Positions 47,340 to 57,783 of a DNA stretch of 64,000 nt are shown here, in pieces. A program made the translations under genes and the position numbers. The notes beneath the pieces were generated by a model. The model saw only the letters and a program-made list of their open reading frames with translations. It had not been told where the DNA came from and made no database searches. This stretch comes from Dolomedes plantarius. Taxonomy: Eukaryota; Arthropoda; Arachnida; Araneae; Dolomedidae. The stretch covers positions 197,101,460-197,165,459 of the forward strand of contig OU015492.1 in assembly GCA_907164885.2 (NCBI GenBank), read 5' to 3'. Numbering within the stretch: the stretch's first letter is position 1; each line of letters starts with the position of its first letter.

Positions 47340-48022
47340 CCAGGCATGAGAAAGATTCCAGGTGAATTCCAGAAGGTCAGAATTAATCCAGGCTTCGACG
47401 GTCATCCACATCAACAGACAACGACAATGTCGAGAGTTGTCGTGTAGTAATTTGTGGAAATAGCCGTTTAACTGTCCGAGAAGTTGCTGACAAAATGGGT
47501 ATTAGCATAGGATCTGCCATCAAATTTTGACCAAAAAATTTTGTTAAGGAGGCGTTGCATTAGAACAAAATTCGTGCCGCATTTGTCGAGCGACGATTAG
47601 AAAGAGAATCTTGTTAAAATCAGTCAGGAATAGCATGCAAATGGTAATGAAATTTTTTTCCTAAGAACGACATAAATGTGAGACGTAGGATTGTGGCTAT
47701 GAACCTTTTTTCTGTTCACCAAACTTAAAAATAAATTGAAAGGACGTCGTTTTCAAACCATAGAGAAGATTCGGGAAAATGCGATAAAAGCGGTAAAAAA
47801 GAAAGTGCGTTCCAGGAAGCATTCCAAAAATAGAACAAACGTTGAAATTTGCGTACCATCAATACGTCTCTGAGATTACGCCTTCAAAATAATCCCCAGT
47901 AGAAGGGATTACTTAGGGATTATTTGAAGGGGACAATGCTTAAATTTTTGTAAAATGAGCTGAAAAGTCTTTATAACAAAAGTTCGGTCTTTTTTTATTT
48001 TTTTTTGGACATGCCTTGTTTG
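47340..48022 (+). pseudogene. Mariner transposase relic, internally deleted
   Basis: Two ends of a mariner transposase are recognisable. The N-terminal helix-turn-helix region reads RLTVREVADKMGISIGSAIK (about 47460-47522). The C-terminal region reads LFTKLKNKLKGRRFQTIEKI (about 47712-47775), then a decayed IIWRG-type patch around 47925. The tail (TTTTTTTGGACATGCCTTG near 48003) matches the usual end of mariner elements. The whole catalytic core is missing and the frames are interrupted. I did not find the left inverted repeat. Confidence 0.7.
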
Positions 48023-48081
48023 ATAAATACTTGCCTAGACAATAATTCGTTATCATCTACACTAATAAAGGGATATACTAA

Positions 48082-48528
48082 TCTATACTAATAAGTGGAT
48101 GTCGAGAGATCACGTGACCGTAACTCATCCGGGTGGGCCACTCCTCGAAAAAAAAAAAATGGCCGACAAATATACAGGAAACGGTGTAATTTTTTTTCTC
48201 ATGAAAGTACATAAATGCTACATATTTGGAAAGAGCTTCGAAAACTGATAATTTTTTCTGCGTACACTTATTCTGTTAATTCACTAGTTTTAGAGATATT
48301 TTCATTCTAAAATCACTCACTGCTGAGAAACCAAATCATGTGGTGCAGTGGTGCTGCCATCTGTCGGCAGCGACGGGAATGAAAATTGAAAGGAATTTAT
48401 TCACTTGAATTTAATACATTTGTAGGCTTTTTTTTCTTTTGTGGGGCCCGAAGTACATAAATATGTTACACGGATGGCATGAGCGTAGCTAGGCGAAGCC
48501 CGAGCCTAGCCGGGCGAGGCCCGGCTAG
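48082..48528 (+). mobile_element. Short Helitron-like element
   Basis: It starts TCTATACTAATAAGTGG after A (48081). It ends in a 23-base palindromic hairpin (CTAGCCGGG and CCCGGCTAG around CGAGG) whose last four bases are CTAG (48525-48528), followed by T. A near copy of the start, TCTACACTAATAAAGGG, lies 27 bp upstream. There is no coding sequence. The segment near 48345-48376 is an inverted copy of 49426-49456. Confidence 0.55.
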
Positions 48529-48559
48529 TCAGAAATAAGTACATTAAGCAAGACAAAAT

Positions 48560-49250
48560 ATGATGTCTTGGTCTTTAAATGACTGGGAGAAATATGTGAA
48601 GGAGAGTCATTTTCATTTGTCACTTCCTATGAAAGGTGGGGTAGTTCAGATGGGAAAATTACGTCCCCGAGATTTTCAGAAGAAAATTCGGTCCTCACTC
48701 TTGGCAGGCAGTCATTACAAGTAGATTACGATACCCTATTACGACTTATGAAGTTTTTCTGTAGAATGTAAAACAAGCACACCTTCAAACTATCATCCGG
48801 AGGAATTCTTTGAGTACACCTCCTGCCTTAGATCCTGAACAATTTGGCTACTACGAAAGCAGTGTTTCCGATGTACTTCTGCCCATTGGTGTGCCAGATA
48901 ATGTTGCCCTAGCTCCAAGTGAGATCTTGAAATTAATTAAATGCTCATTTGATAGTGAAACATCATGTCGTAAAAAAAGATGTTGCGTGAACACAGGCTT
49001 GACCTGCACAGTGTTTTGTGTTTGTGAGCATAATGGCTGCTTAAATAGAAATAGCAGAGTACAAGAAGAAGATGGGGATGATGAGCAAATAGAATTGATT
49101 TATATTTCAATTAACAGATATTTGTCTTCATTTAATGACATACTTGAAAATCTAATTGAACTATTGTACTTCACTTGTGAATGTACCTTTTATGTGAACC
49201 TACTAATTTTACATTTGTTAATCTACTACTTGTGTAAATGTATGTTTTAA
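48560..49250 (+). pseudogene. Cys-rich (CXC/tesmin-like) ORF, element-associated
   Basis: A 146-codon frame (48810-49250) contains eight Cys at residues 45-77 in the pattern CSFDSETSC, KKRCC, LTCTVFCVC and HNGCLN, like one repeat of the CXC DNA-binding domain. It is preceded by PIGVPDNVALAPSEILKLIK. As I recall, uncharacterised arthropod proteins from repeats share this block of a Trp/Tyr-rich segment, PxG..D.VAP.E.L and then the Cys cluster. Upstream frames to 48560 (NDWEKYVKESHFHLSLPM) may be the decayed N-terminal part. The C terminus after residue 95 is hydrophobic and probably read-through. It lies between a Helitron 3' end and a dispersed repeat. Confidence 0.4.
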
Positions 49251-49255
49251 CAACA

Positions 49256-49680
49256 TATAAAGAACTTTTTACATACCATGTTTTTAAATTTTCTGTTTAA
49301 TCATATAAACTTGACAATTCTGTGTATTAATAAATACTTTTTAAAATTTTTTTGATGAATTACCCCATCAACTTGAAAGAAAATGAAGTTAATTGGAAGT
49401 TAACTTGCATTTAACTTTTCGTTCCCGTTCCGGCCGATAGATGGCTGCACCAGTCTACAAAACAAAATTAACTGAAAATAACTGAAAATTAATTTAATTC
49501 TACTTAAAGATGATAAAAGTATTAAAAAATGCATTGTCATCGTGTTCTGAGCTATTCTAAAAGTTTCAAATGTCTAGCTAGTCGGGAAGTTAGTTAAAAA
49601 TCGATTGCAAGATTTGTAAGGGACAAACACACAAACAAACAAGAAAGCAAGTTAATAAAAACATGGTAAAAATAATTGAA
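49256..49680 (+). repeat. Dispersed repeat E, copy 1
   Basis: Over about 400 bp this matches 62745-63165 in the same orientation. Shared blocks include TGACAATTCTGTGTATTAAT, GAATTACCCCATCAACTTGA and GTCGGGAAGTTAGTTAAAAA, plus a closing GACAAACACACAAACAAACA run. It begins right after the Cys-rich ORF, so it may be the 3' part of the same element. Confidence 0.8.
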
Positions 49681-49771
49681 TAATGTGTGCTACGATATAA
49701 AATAAAAAACTAACAAAAATTGATTATTTTCTTTTTTTTAGCGAATTTCATATAAATTTAGTAAAACTGTA

Positions 49772-49958
49772 CATTCAAGATGGCCGCCTTCACCATTTTA
49801 ATTATTTTACATACAAAAACAATTGCTTACAGATCTTTTCGGGAAATTTAAACTAAAATTAGCTACAAATATACAAGGAACATATGTTTATGGCAAAATA
49901 AGTACAAATTTTCACGGAACCTAAATATTTAATATAGGGATGGCTGCCATCTTGAATG
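49772..49958. mobile_element. Small MITE with CATTCAAGATGGC ends
   Basis: Inverted arms CATTCAAGATGGCCGCCTTC (49772-49791) and its partner (49939-49958, two differences) bound 187 bp of non-coding DNA. A separate perfect hairpin with 13-bp arms (49959-49971 and 49975-49987, loop TAA) abuts the right end. No target duplication is clear. Confidence 0.6.
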
Positions 49959-49989
49959 CTGAATGTTGCCCTAAGGGCAACATTCAGAA

Positions 49990-51180
49990 TTAAAGATGTG
50001 TACCTGCAATTATAAGCATGGGTACCTGCAATTTTATAAATCTACATAAACCTTCACATGAAATACCAACAATAAAAAAAACTTAAATAGTTAAAAGCAG
50101 GGTTCGAAGAAAAATCTCTATTTGGCTACTAGATTATACGCTATATCTTTGATTAAATACATGTTTTAAGTTCTTATAGAAATCTTCATTAACCGGTTTT
50201 CACCATCAACTGAAATAGAAATTGTGACAACGCTTATTTTTTTTAAATTATAAATGAACTTATTGATATAAATAAGTTAGATTAAATCCAAATAAAATGT
50301 TTGTTTTCATTTTATGTACCCTTATTATTTTATGTTGTTATTTTATATGTATTGGTTGGTAGGTTAGAAGCACTATGGTCATCTTTTGCAAGAAGAGAGG
50401 GAATGTGACCGGTACCTACAATTTACTAAATTAGCAGATATTTATGCAGTGTAACGTTGTTTTCACATCACTGAAATTCCTCTTAATTTAATTTCAAATG
50501 CCTTTTTTAAATAGCTTTCACAGGAATTCAACACTTCCATCTCACGTAGACTCTTTGTATAAAGTTTAAAAGAAAAATATTGTACAGGACATTTGGTTTA
50601 GAAAAAAACTGACCGACTCAAGAGAATCTTAAGCATTTGATGCAAAAAATGCATTCCCACCAAAATAAAAAAAGTTGGTTTTAAAGCTATTGCATCAGCA
50701 AAAGCAGCAACATTAGTTTTAAAATAACTTTTTCTTCAGATGATAATCTATTCCCAGTATTGGTATAAAAGCTAAGTAAGGTAATTGGCAATTTACTTTC
50801 CAGTTCCTTGTTGGAAATTATTTTTACCGGCATTTTCCCACAATTCCATAAGGTTCAGAAAATTTTTAATCTTCTTATAGATAAGATAAATAAATTAGTT
50901 CCTTTTATAATTAGCATTAGTTTACAGACAGAGTGAGAAGAAACTCAAGGTTAGTCTCTTAAACGTAATTGGCACATCTAGATATCGTGTTCCTGAATAG
51001 CACTAAATCTATTCTCTTTTTTTTTGTAATGTTTTAAAGTGTAAAATTTTAATTCAACTTAAGAACTCTCAGATGGGTGCAAAATCACTTAATTATCGAA
51101 ATATTTAGCATGTGTTAATAAAAGCCTTTCATAACTTATTGGTGTATTTAATTAATTTGTGTATTTTAATCCAAAAAAGG
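49990..51180. other. A+T-rich non-coding stretch
   Basis: I see no gene or recognisable repeat. Confidence 0.5.
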
Positions 51181-51184
51181 GGAC

Positions 51185-51400
51185 AAAGGTGAAAATTCTA
51201 CCATTTTAGTAAGGAAATATAAATTTAAAAACGCCGCTGGATGCATTCGTGTCTACGCCGGCCTCTTAAATCCGTAGGCCGGAAATTCCCTCCATGTGAT
51301 ATGTGGTTTGGAGGAGGTTGCGATTCCATCAGATGACACCCCTGGGGATGACCGGTTTGAATTAAGATGACACCAAGGGGTAATGTCGGACCACATAATA
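51185..51400 (+). repeat. SINE family A body, truncated head
   Basis: The body matches 1186-1534 (minus) through TTAAATCCGTAGGCCGGAAA and CCCCTGGGGATGACCGG-like blocks. Its first 40 bp (GTGAAAATTCTACCATTTTA) are instead shared with 54018-54060, so these two copies descend from one sub-type. Confidence 0.7.
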
Positions 51401-51626
51401 TATGTTCATGAAATCCAATGTACTCACTATGCTTTTTCAAATATTACGAACTTTCAAACTTTTTTAACGTAGGATTATGTTCTCCATAACGGTCCTCCGG
51501 AAAGCAAAATTTCAGATGTCCTGCGTCGCAAGTTATAATTTTGGCAGTGTGCCAAACCCAGTCTGTATCGCTTGACCAAGCAGTAAACAGTTAAACAGAA
51601 AAGTACCAAAATGCGTCTAAATTTTG

Positions 51627-51723
51627 ACACACACACACACATTAAATACATATATATATATATATATACGTTCATATATATAGATACATATATACATAAC
51701 ACATACATACATACATACATACA
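51627..51723. repeat. (CA)n, (TA)n and (CATA)n microsatellites
   Basis: Three adjacent simple repeats: CA near 51631, TA near 51650-51667 and CATA near 51700-51723. Minus-strand ORFs here are artefacts. Confidence 0.88.
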
Positions 51724-52098
51724 AAAGAGGTAAGCAACGATAAGTAATCTTACGTGAATAACCCGCGGTAGTTTCGTTAGAAGAGACTACCTCATTTTTT
51801 GTGTTGTTGTTGAATTTAAATATAAAACGATATAGCAAAAGGAAAACTAAATTTTAAGTGTTTAGATTTTTAATGTTTAAATTTTTATATACCTAATATT
51901 AAACGTATTTAAAAAATTTCGGTTCGATATTTTAAATACGCGCCAAGGTGTCATTGATAAAATTTGTTATTTTTTCTTCTGTACGCCAAGCCGTCGGTAT
52001 TTTACTTGTTTTATTGGAAATTTTAGAAATATTAGAAAAAGGAGAAATTGGAAATCTGTCAAGGGTGTAAGAGTAACACCTTGGTACTAATAATACAT

Positions 52099-52774
52099 CG
52101 CACCTCTGCTAGCAGAGTTTTACATCTCCGAAATTTTCGATTTTGAGATAATTGCATCAAAATGCTCTATAAGAAGTGCTTCTCATTCTCGAATAATGTT
52201 ATAAGCCTAGTACCAACAAAATCTCCTAGATGGCGCTTATTACCCTCCTCCATAACTAGGAGGGGGAACCTGCTCATGAGCGAAGAATGAAAATAAGATT
52301 TTTGTCAGTGCCTAATGTTGTTGTATTAAAATGTTCCTGCATTAAAAATGTTCATTAAATTTTATTTGAAAAATAAATATTTTTATTTGGAAAATAAATT
52401 TGTATGTTTTTCTAACGTGCTGTTCATGTTATCAAGGTTTTTTTTTTTCCTTTGTATTGTGAAAAGTTCAGATAGATTGTGCATTAGTATAAGAGATATG
52501 ACTGTATTCCCTCAAGCTTTTCAGTCCATGTTGACAAAAGGAGGTTACTAGAAGAGGGTTATATCTTGTAATTAAAATTCATAATCATGCTTTGAAAATT
52601 GAAAACAACTTTAATAGTATATAGTTTTGCCTTCTGAAGTGATTCGAACAATGTTTTTCCCAAAATTATTATATGCATTCATAAAACAAGAAATGAAATT
52701 TCGACATATTCTTCTTTAGCTCTTCCTGAAAATATGGCTCATTTGAGATGTAACACCCTTGTAGCAGAGGTGCG
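52099..52774. mobile_element. Possible TIR element with CGCACCTCTGCTA ends
   Basis: The first 30 bp (52099-52128) and the inverted last 30 bp (52745-52774) agree at 26 positions, beginning CGCACCTCTGCTA. The 676-bp interior is A+T-rich and non-coding. No target duplication could be confirmed because a SINE tail abuts the right end. Confidence 0.5.
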
Positions 52775-52777
52775 AGT

Positions 52778-53106
52778 GTTGTTGTTGTTGTTGCCTATGC
52801 CGCCTGGATGGAAGTTCCAGACTAGCTTCATATAGGCTTCGCGGATATCTCCGGTTTACAATAGGACCACAAGGATCGGAGTCAGTCTTAGCTAGGTGCA
52901 AGCTCAATTTTGACACAGCCCCCTAGAAGCGATATCTGGGGGGCATGGCACCCTCTCCCACCTCATAGAGGGACTTTTCGGACTACGGATTCAACGTGCC
53001 CATATTCGGCTTAGAGACGAAAGTATTTATTGGCGCTCGTCGGGATTCGAACCGAGTACCCTCGGCGCCGAAAGCCGACGTGCTACCACTAGGATACCTC
53101 TGGCCC
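52778..53106 (-). repeat. tRNA-derived SINE, family A, near full length
   Basis: On the minus strand it has an A box (TATCCTAGTGG, complement of 53086-53096), a perfect B box (GGTTCGAATCC, complement of 53043-53053) and the family-A body. It ends in a five-unit AAC tail (GTT on the plus strand, 52778-52793). This is the best preserved copy of the tail. Confidence 0.87.
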
Positions 53107-53849
53107 TAATAACACATATTTGTTACAGGCCCTTAGTCACAGATTGAATTAGTTTGATAAAGTTATGGTTACAAAATCTAAAGTAATTGCTATCATTTAT
53201 CAAACATAATGAATTTTCAAACATTTAATGAAGTAAAATAAACTCATACTTATGAATAGGGGAATACATGACTTTAGTATCCTATATTTTTAATATTTTG
53301 ATCTGAATTTTTTGTTTTCCTCCTACATTTCTTTTACATTGAGATATTCTTCTCATTTTCTTCAAATAAAATCCTATAAAAGGCACTGAACATTATTTAG
53401 GTTCTTCTCTAAGGATAACCAATAGGTTCTGCAAAACCGTATTTACTCATTGGCAATATTTTTCAAGCATTTTCATAATATTTTTTTCCTGTTTTCCTTT
53501 TAACACCCTTAATATTTTATTAAAACTTTCACGCGTATGATGGTTAAAATATCAAATACACATCTTAGACTATATTATATTTTGATTTCTTCAAATAGAT
53601 ATCTGGTGGTTTATATGAGTCAGGGAGCATTTTTTTTTAAGTGTACTGGAAGCTTTACTGTTCTATGGGGTTAGAAAATAGCTATTAAAACCAAACTTAT
53701 TTAAATCAGTACATTTTATTCTGCAGTATTGCACATGTTACATATTTAAAAGGAGTTTTAAGACTTTGAAAGTACAAAAGATTTGTCTGCGTATGTTTGA
53801 AGGTAAAGATTCAAGGAAAAGGGTTTGGTTTGGAGTGCTACGGTCAATT
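53107..53849. other. Non-coding stretch
   Basis: I see no gene or element. Confidence 0.5.
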
Positions 53850-53999
53850 TTTTGCTACACGAGGGCTAATTTGACCGAGACCTACAGTTTAAAGCCGATT
53901 CCGAACGGATACAAACATCCATGCCAACAGTGGGACTCGAATCCACAGAATTTGAACCGAATGCCAGCGCCCTAGCCATTCGGCCATTACTTGACCGAG
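53850..53999 (-). repeat. tRNA-derived SINE, family B
   Basis: The minus strand has an A box TGGCCGAATGG (complement of 53976-53986) and a B box GGATTCGAGTCCC (complement of 53932-53944). A longer variable-arm-like spacing suggests a type II (Leu/Ser-like) tRNA ancestor. The body continues to about 53850 and is related to 45300-45420. The 69-codon plus-strand frame over it is not coding. Confidence 0.75.
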
Positions 54000-54017
54000 G
54001 AAAAAGGACTCACAAGT

Positions 54018-54215
54018 GAAAATTCTACCATTTAAGTAAGGAAATGCAATCCCGAAAAGCGCCATTGGATGCTTTCGTGTCTACACTAGGTATTGGCATG
54101 TTAAATCCGTAGTCTGGAAATTCTATCCAAGTGGTTGGGAGAAGGGTACTTGCCTATCAGGTGTCACCTCTGGAGACGTTCTGTCTAAACTGAGGTGACA
54201 GGGGATATGTTGTAA
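54018..54215 (+). repeat. SINE family A body, truncated head
   Basis: Matches 51185-51400, including the GTGAAAATTCTACCATTTA start and the TTAAATCCGTAGTCTGGAAA body. It adjoins the family-B SINE in the opposite orientation. Confidence 0.7.
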
Positions 54216-54617
54216 TTTTCTGGCGAAAAATTACGTCATAATACAAGTATAAACACATTTTTATCAAAAATATAAACACTTTTCATACATTCTTCGATAA
54301 TTTTGCTCCGGATATAATAGCAAAGGTATAAGATCATTTTATGAAGTGTCTTATAAATTCCTTGAAACATAATTTCCCTAGGGAGGGGTCACTAGAGTAG
54401 AGAGGAAGATCGACATATCTGGCGTATCCGGCAGCCATAGACTCAACTTTTATCTTCATTATGGGACTATCAGTATGGTATTTTCATTCTATTTATCGGT
54501 TACCACCGGTTGATCGAGCAAATGTCATTTACAGTAAAAGCTGATGTTTAATACTTTCTATTTACCTTTTCCTTACGGGTTGGGATAGTATATATCCCAA
54601 GAATACGGTCCCAAGAC

Positions 54618-54618
<1 letters not shown>

Positions 54619-54659
<41 letters not shown>

Positions 54660-55207
54660 AAACAGTTCCGTAACTGACTCACTGAATGACATACAACGCA
54701 CAGACCAAACCGCTGGACCTAAAGGGCTGAAATTTTGCATGGCGATTCTTCTTATAGTGTAGGGGTGCACTAAGAAAGATTTTTTTAAAAATTCTTTTTA
54801 GATTTTTTTAAATTAAATTTTTAAGCTGTTTTAGTAACTTTTTTTACGTTTGCATTTAAAATAAAAATTTGAAGGTTATAAAATTTATATCACGAGAAAG
54901 ATCATAACAATTCCTTTAAAATGAAATCTTTTTCAAATCTTTACCTCCATTTTCTGATTTTTGATGAATTTTTAAAGATTAATTTTTAGAATTTAATTTA
55001 TTAAATGCTGATCACTTGATTTCTTTTTCTGGTACTTTAAATAAATTTATCGTCACGTGCATAACAACTAAATAGACAAAAAAAAAATTTCTTGCTAATA
55101 CGGCAGACGATTGGACATTATTTTGTCTATAAAAATATCCCTTACGATTTTTTTTATAAATATATATTTTTTTCTACATCAATTGTATATATTGATCTTC
55201 GTATTTA

Positions 55208-55286
<79 letters not shown>

Positions 55287-55357
55287 CATTAATTGCATAC
55301 ATTGACCGTTGTATTTAATTTGAATGTACCCAGTAGCGAAGTGCGGGTTTTCAGCTA

Positions 55358-55358
<1 letters not shown>
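54619..55358 (+). mobile_element. Helitron with (TA)n start and internal (TA)n
   Basis: The start is blurred by a TA run (54619-54658) ending TATATAAAACAGTTCCG, followed by the usual Helitron text ACCAAACCGCTGGACC and GGGCTGAAATTTTGCATGG. The 3' end is a GTACCCAGTAGCGAAGTGCG hairpin region, then CAGCTAG with CTAG at 55355-55358 followed by T. The interior is non-coding, except for a second TA run of about 70 bp at 55211-55282. Confidence 0.7.

Positions 55359-55393
<35 letters not shown>
55359..55393. repeat. (TA)n microsatellite at a Helitron 3' end
   Basis: A TA run starts immediately after the terminal CTAG of the Helitron. Confidence 0.92.
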
Positions 55394-55399
<6 letters not shown>

Positions 55400-55760
55400 C
55401 TTCACTTCATAAATTTGGTCGTAAATGTCCACTGTCGTATGAACGTGCGTGACCGTCCGTTTTCGCGTGTACGTGCGAGCTCAAAAATAGGCTTATTAAT
55501 TGTAAGACAATTTACTGGGTAGCGTTAGAGCATGGCCGCACTCTCTTGTTTCACTTCTACATTTCCTCTCTTTTACACGTTACACGCGCTGACAGATGCA
55601 TCTCACTAAACTTGACGAGAAAATAGCTTTAACAATATATACATACATATATATATACATATATATGTAATATCTTAAATATTATGCCCTCCATTCTAGC
55701 ATTTTAACTCCCTTTCTTAAATCCAATCCCCAGTAATATTAATTTATCGCTTTAAAACCC

Positions 55761-55885
55761 TGTAAGGTTTACATTACATTCGATTCACAATAATCGAACT
55801 TTTATGTGAATAAAGTTAAAGATGCTGCTTAAGATATGCTGATTGCGGCATACGCGGTTAGTATAAATACCAAGCAGCTAGATTA
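55761..55885 (+). repeat. LTR family 2 relative (5' part)
   Basis: From TGTAAGGTTTACATTACATT onward this follows the family-2 LTR through the inverted ATTCGATT/AATCGA pair and the TATAAATACCAAGCAGCT core. It then diverges near 55885. A downstream A+T-rich region to about 56163 with AATAAATA may be the rest of a divergent LTR. Confidence 0.6.
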
Positions 55886-56199
55886 AAGAAACGAAGTGTT
55901 GAGGAAGGAGCTAGGAAGTGCGTTCGACGAAACGAAAGGAAGTGATAGGAAGTGAAAGGAGGAGTAGAGCTGACGAAACGAAGTATCGAGCTGGAGCTAG
56001 GCTTAGAGTCTGGTTTAATAATAGTTGAGTTTTGCGAGCAGCCGCTCGAGGCATAGCTAGGTTTTAAAAGAGTAAGTTTTTTTAATGTAGTTATGTAGGT
56101 AAGTACATATTCCGTATTTATTATTAAGTTATAATAAATATTTTAGACCTTTTTTTAGCTCACCACACCTACGCCCCTGGATAGACCACAACACCTTGA

Positions 56200-56245
56200 A
56201 AAAATTAGAAGTAGCCCGTACCCTGGAAAAGTCTGCTCACCCCTG
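56200..56245 (-). repeat. hAT-type terminal sequence
   Basis: On the minus strand from 56245 the sequence reads CAGGGGTGAGCAGACTTTTC and continues into GGGTACGGGC. This resembles the inverted repeats of hAT (Charlie-type) elements. The partner end was not found. Confidence 0.45.
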
Positions 56246-56249
56246 TTCT

Positions 56250-57396
56250 ATGTGAACGGATGTACTTTTGTCGCTCTGATAAATGATTCGGCAAGACTGC
56301 ATCAAAATTTTATTCCGTTCAGGCTGAGTCTAGCTCCAGGCATGTAAATATAAGCTAGTTTTCCCTTTCAGATTATAATTTAAGTACGGGATGTAATGTG
56401 TATATTATATATATATAAATATGGATATATGTATATATTGTATATATATGTATATATAACCCCCTTAATGGAGTTCTTACAAAGGGGGTATGAAATCTCC
56501 CGTTCTAAAGAGGGAATCTGAAAAATGGGCCACGTAAGCTGACGGTTAACCGGGAAATGTCTGCTATTAGAAACGAAAGGAAAGGAAATATGCTGCATAT
56601 TAAATCTTTTCCTGAAATAAAGCAAATGTGCCTTCACATTGGGCAAGTACATATCAATTAAGTCTGTATTGAATTTCAACTATCAAATTTTAAGAAATAC
56701 CTGGACAAGACCTTTTTTTTTTAAATGCTGGTGAACTTTTCTCTGAAAATCATTTTAAATTTAAAAATTACGTACGCATATCAAACTGACATGAAAATTT
56801 AAAATAAATATAAAATGTCATTTTTTTTACGTTGACTGCTTTCCACACTGAGAGTTTGAAGAAAACCCAACATTTAGCTTAACATGCATTTATATAAGTT
56901 TAAAGCAATATTAATAATCTGCAAAAATAAGATTCTACTCGTGAATAACTTGTGATAGTAATTAAATGTCATTTCAAAACGTAAGTATTTTACTTCAAAT
57001 AGATAAGGAATGGAAATCAAATATGTTTGATATTTTCAAGAAATCTGCCTCGAAGGCAGTTTCATGCAATATCAATTAATATTTTTTCGATAGTTTTGAA
57101 AGCAAAAGGGGTGAAAAGATTACTAAGAGAAAAATTCATAAAACTATGACAGCTTTTAAATTTGAAGCCATTAATTTATTATTTAAGTGATAGAGGATAT
57201 GTCATATATTCTATGATATACTTTTTGTTCCCCTAAAATGTTGCTATTTCTTCTGTTGTATGTCAAATATTATTTCACAGTTTTTTCATCCCCAAATAGT
57301 TTTTAACCTATTTTGGGGTTTAATTTTGCCATACATTTTACTTCCTTGCAAATTTATCGAAACAACCTATGCGCACATACTTTTTACCCCTATTGT
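56250..57396. other. Non-coding stretch with a small (TA)n tract
   Basis: A TA/GTATA tract lies at 56400-56460. The rest is A+T-rich with no gene. The 99-codon minus-strand frame at 56380-56679 has no recognisable motif. Confidence 0.5.
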
Positions 57397-57457
<61 letters not shown>

Positions 57458-57783
57458 TTGGCGTTAAGGCAGATGTTGATAGGTCCCTTTTGCCTGTTTT
57501 CGGCAAAATAGAAAATAAACTTTTGCTGTGAAATATAAAATTGCATAGAGTTTTTCAACCCAAATATTTTTTAGTTAATATTCATATTCAACCTCAAGCA
57601 TATGGCTGGTCTTCAATGAAAATATTTTTTTTCAACTTTTGCCAAATTACGAATAAATTAGTATTATTTCATAATTCCACATCTGATCTTTTGCCACATT
57701 TAAGAACGAATTTTACGTGTGACATATCAACATCTGCCTTAACACCACAGATTATATATATATATATTATATATATATATATC
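57397..57783. repeat. Paired (TA)n tracts with inverted inner flanks
   Basis: TA runs at 57397-57455 and 57752-57783 are each bordered on the inside by a copy of GTTAAGGCAGATGTTGATA, in opposite orientations (near 57463-57481 and 57723-57741). About 30 bp pair. The structure resembles a short inverted-repeat element or an inverted duplication at the 5' break of the RT sequence. Confidence 0.6.
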
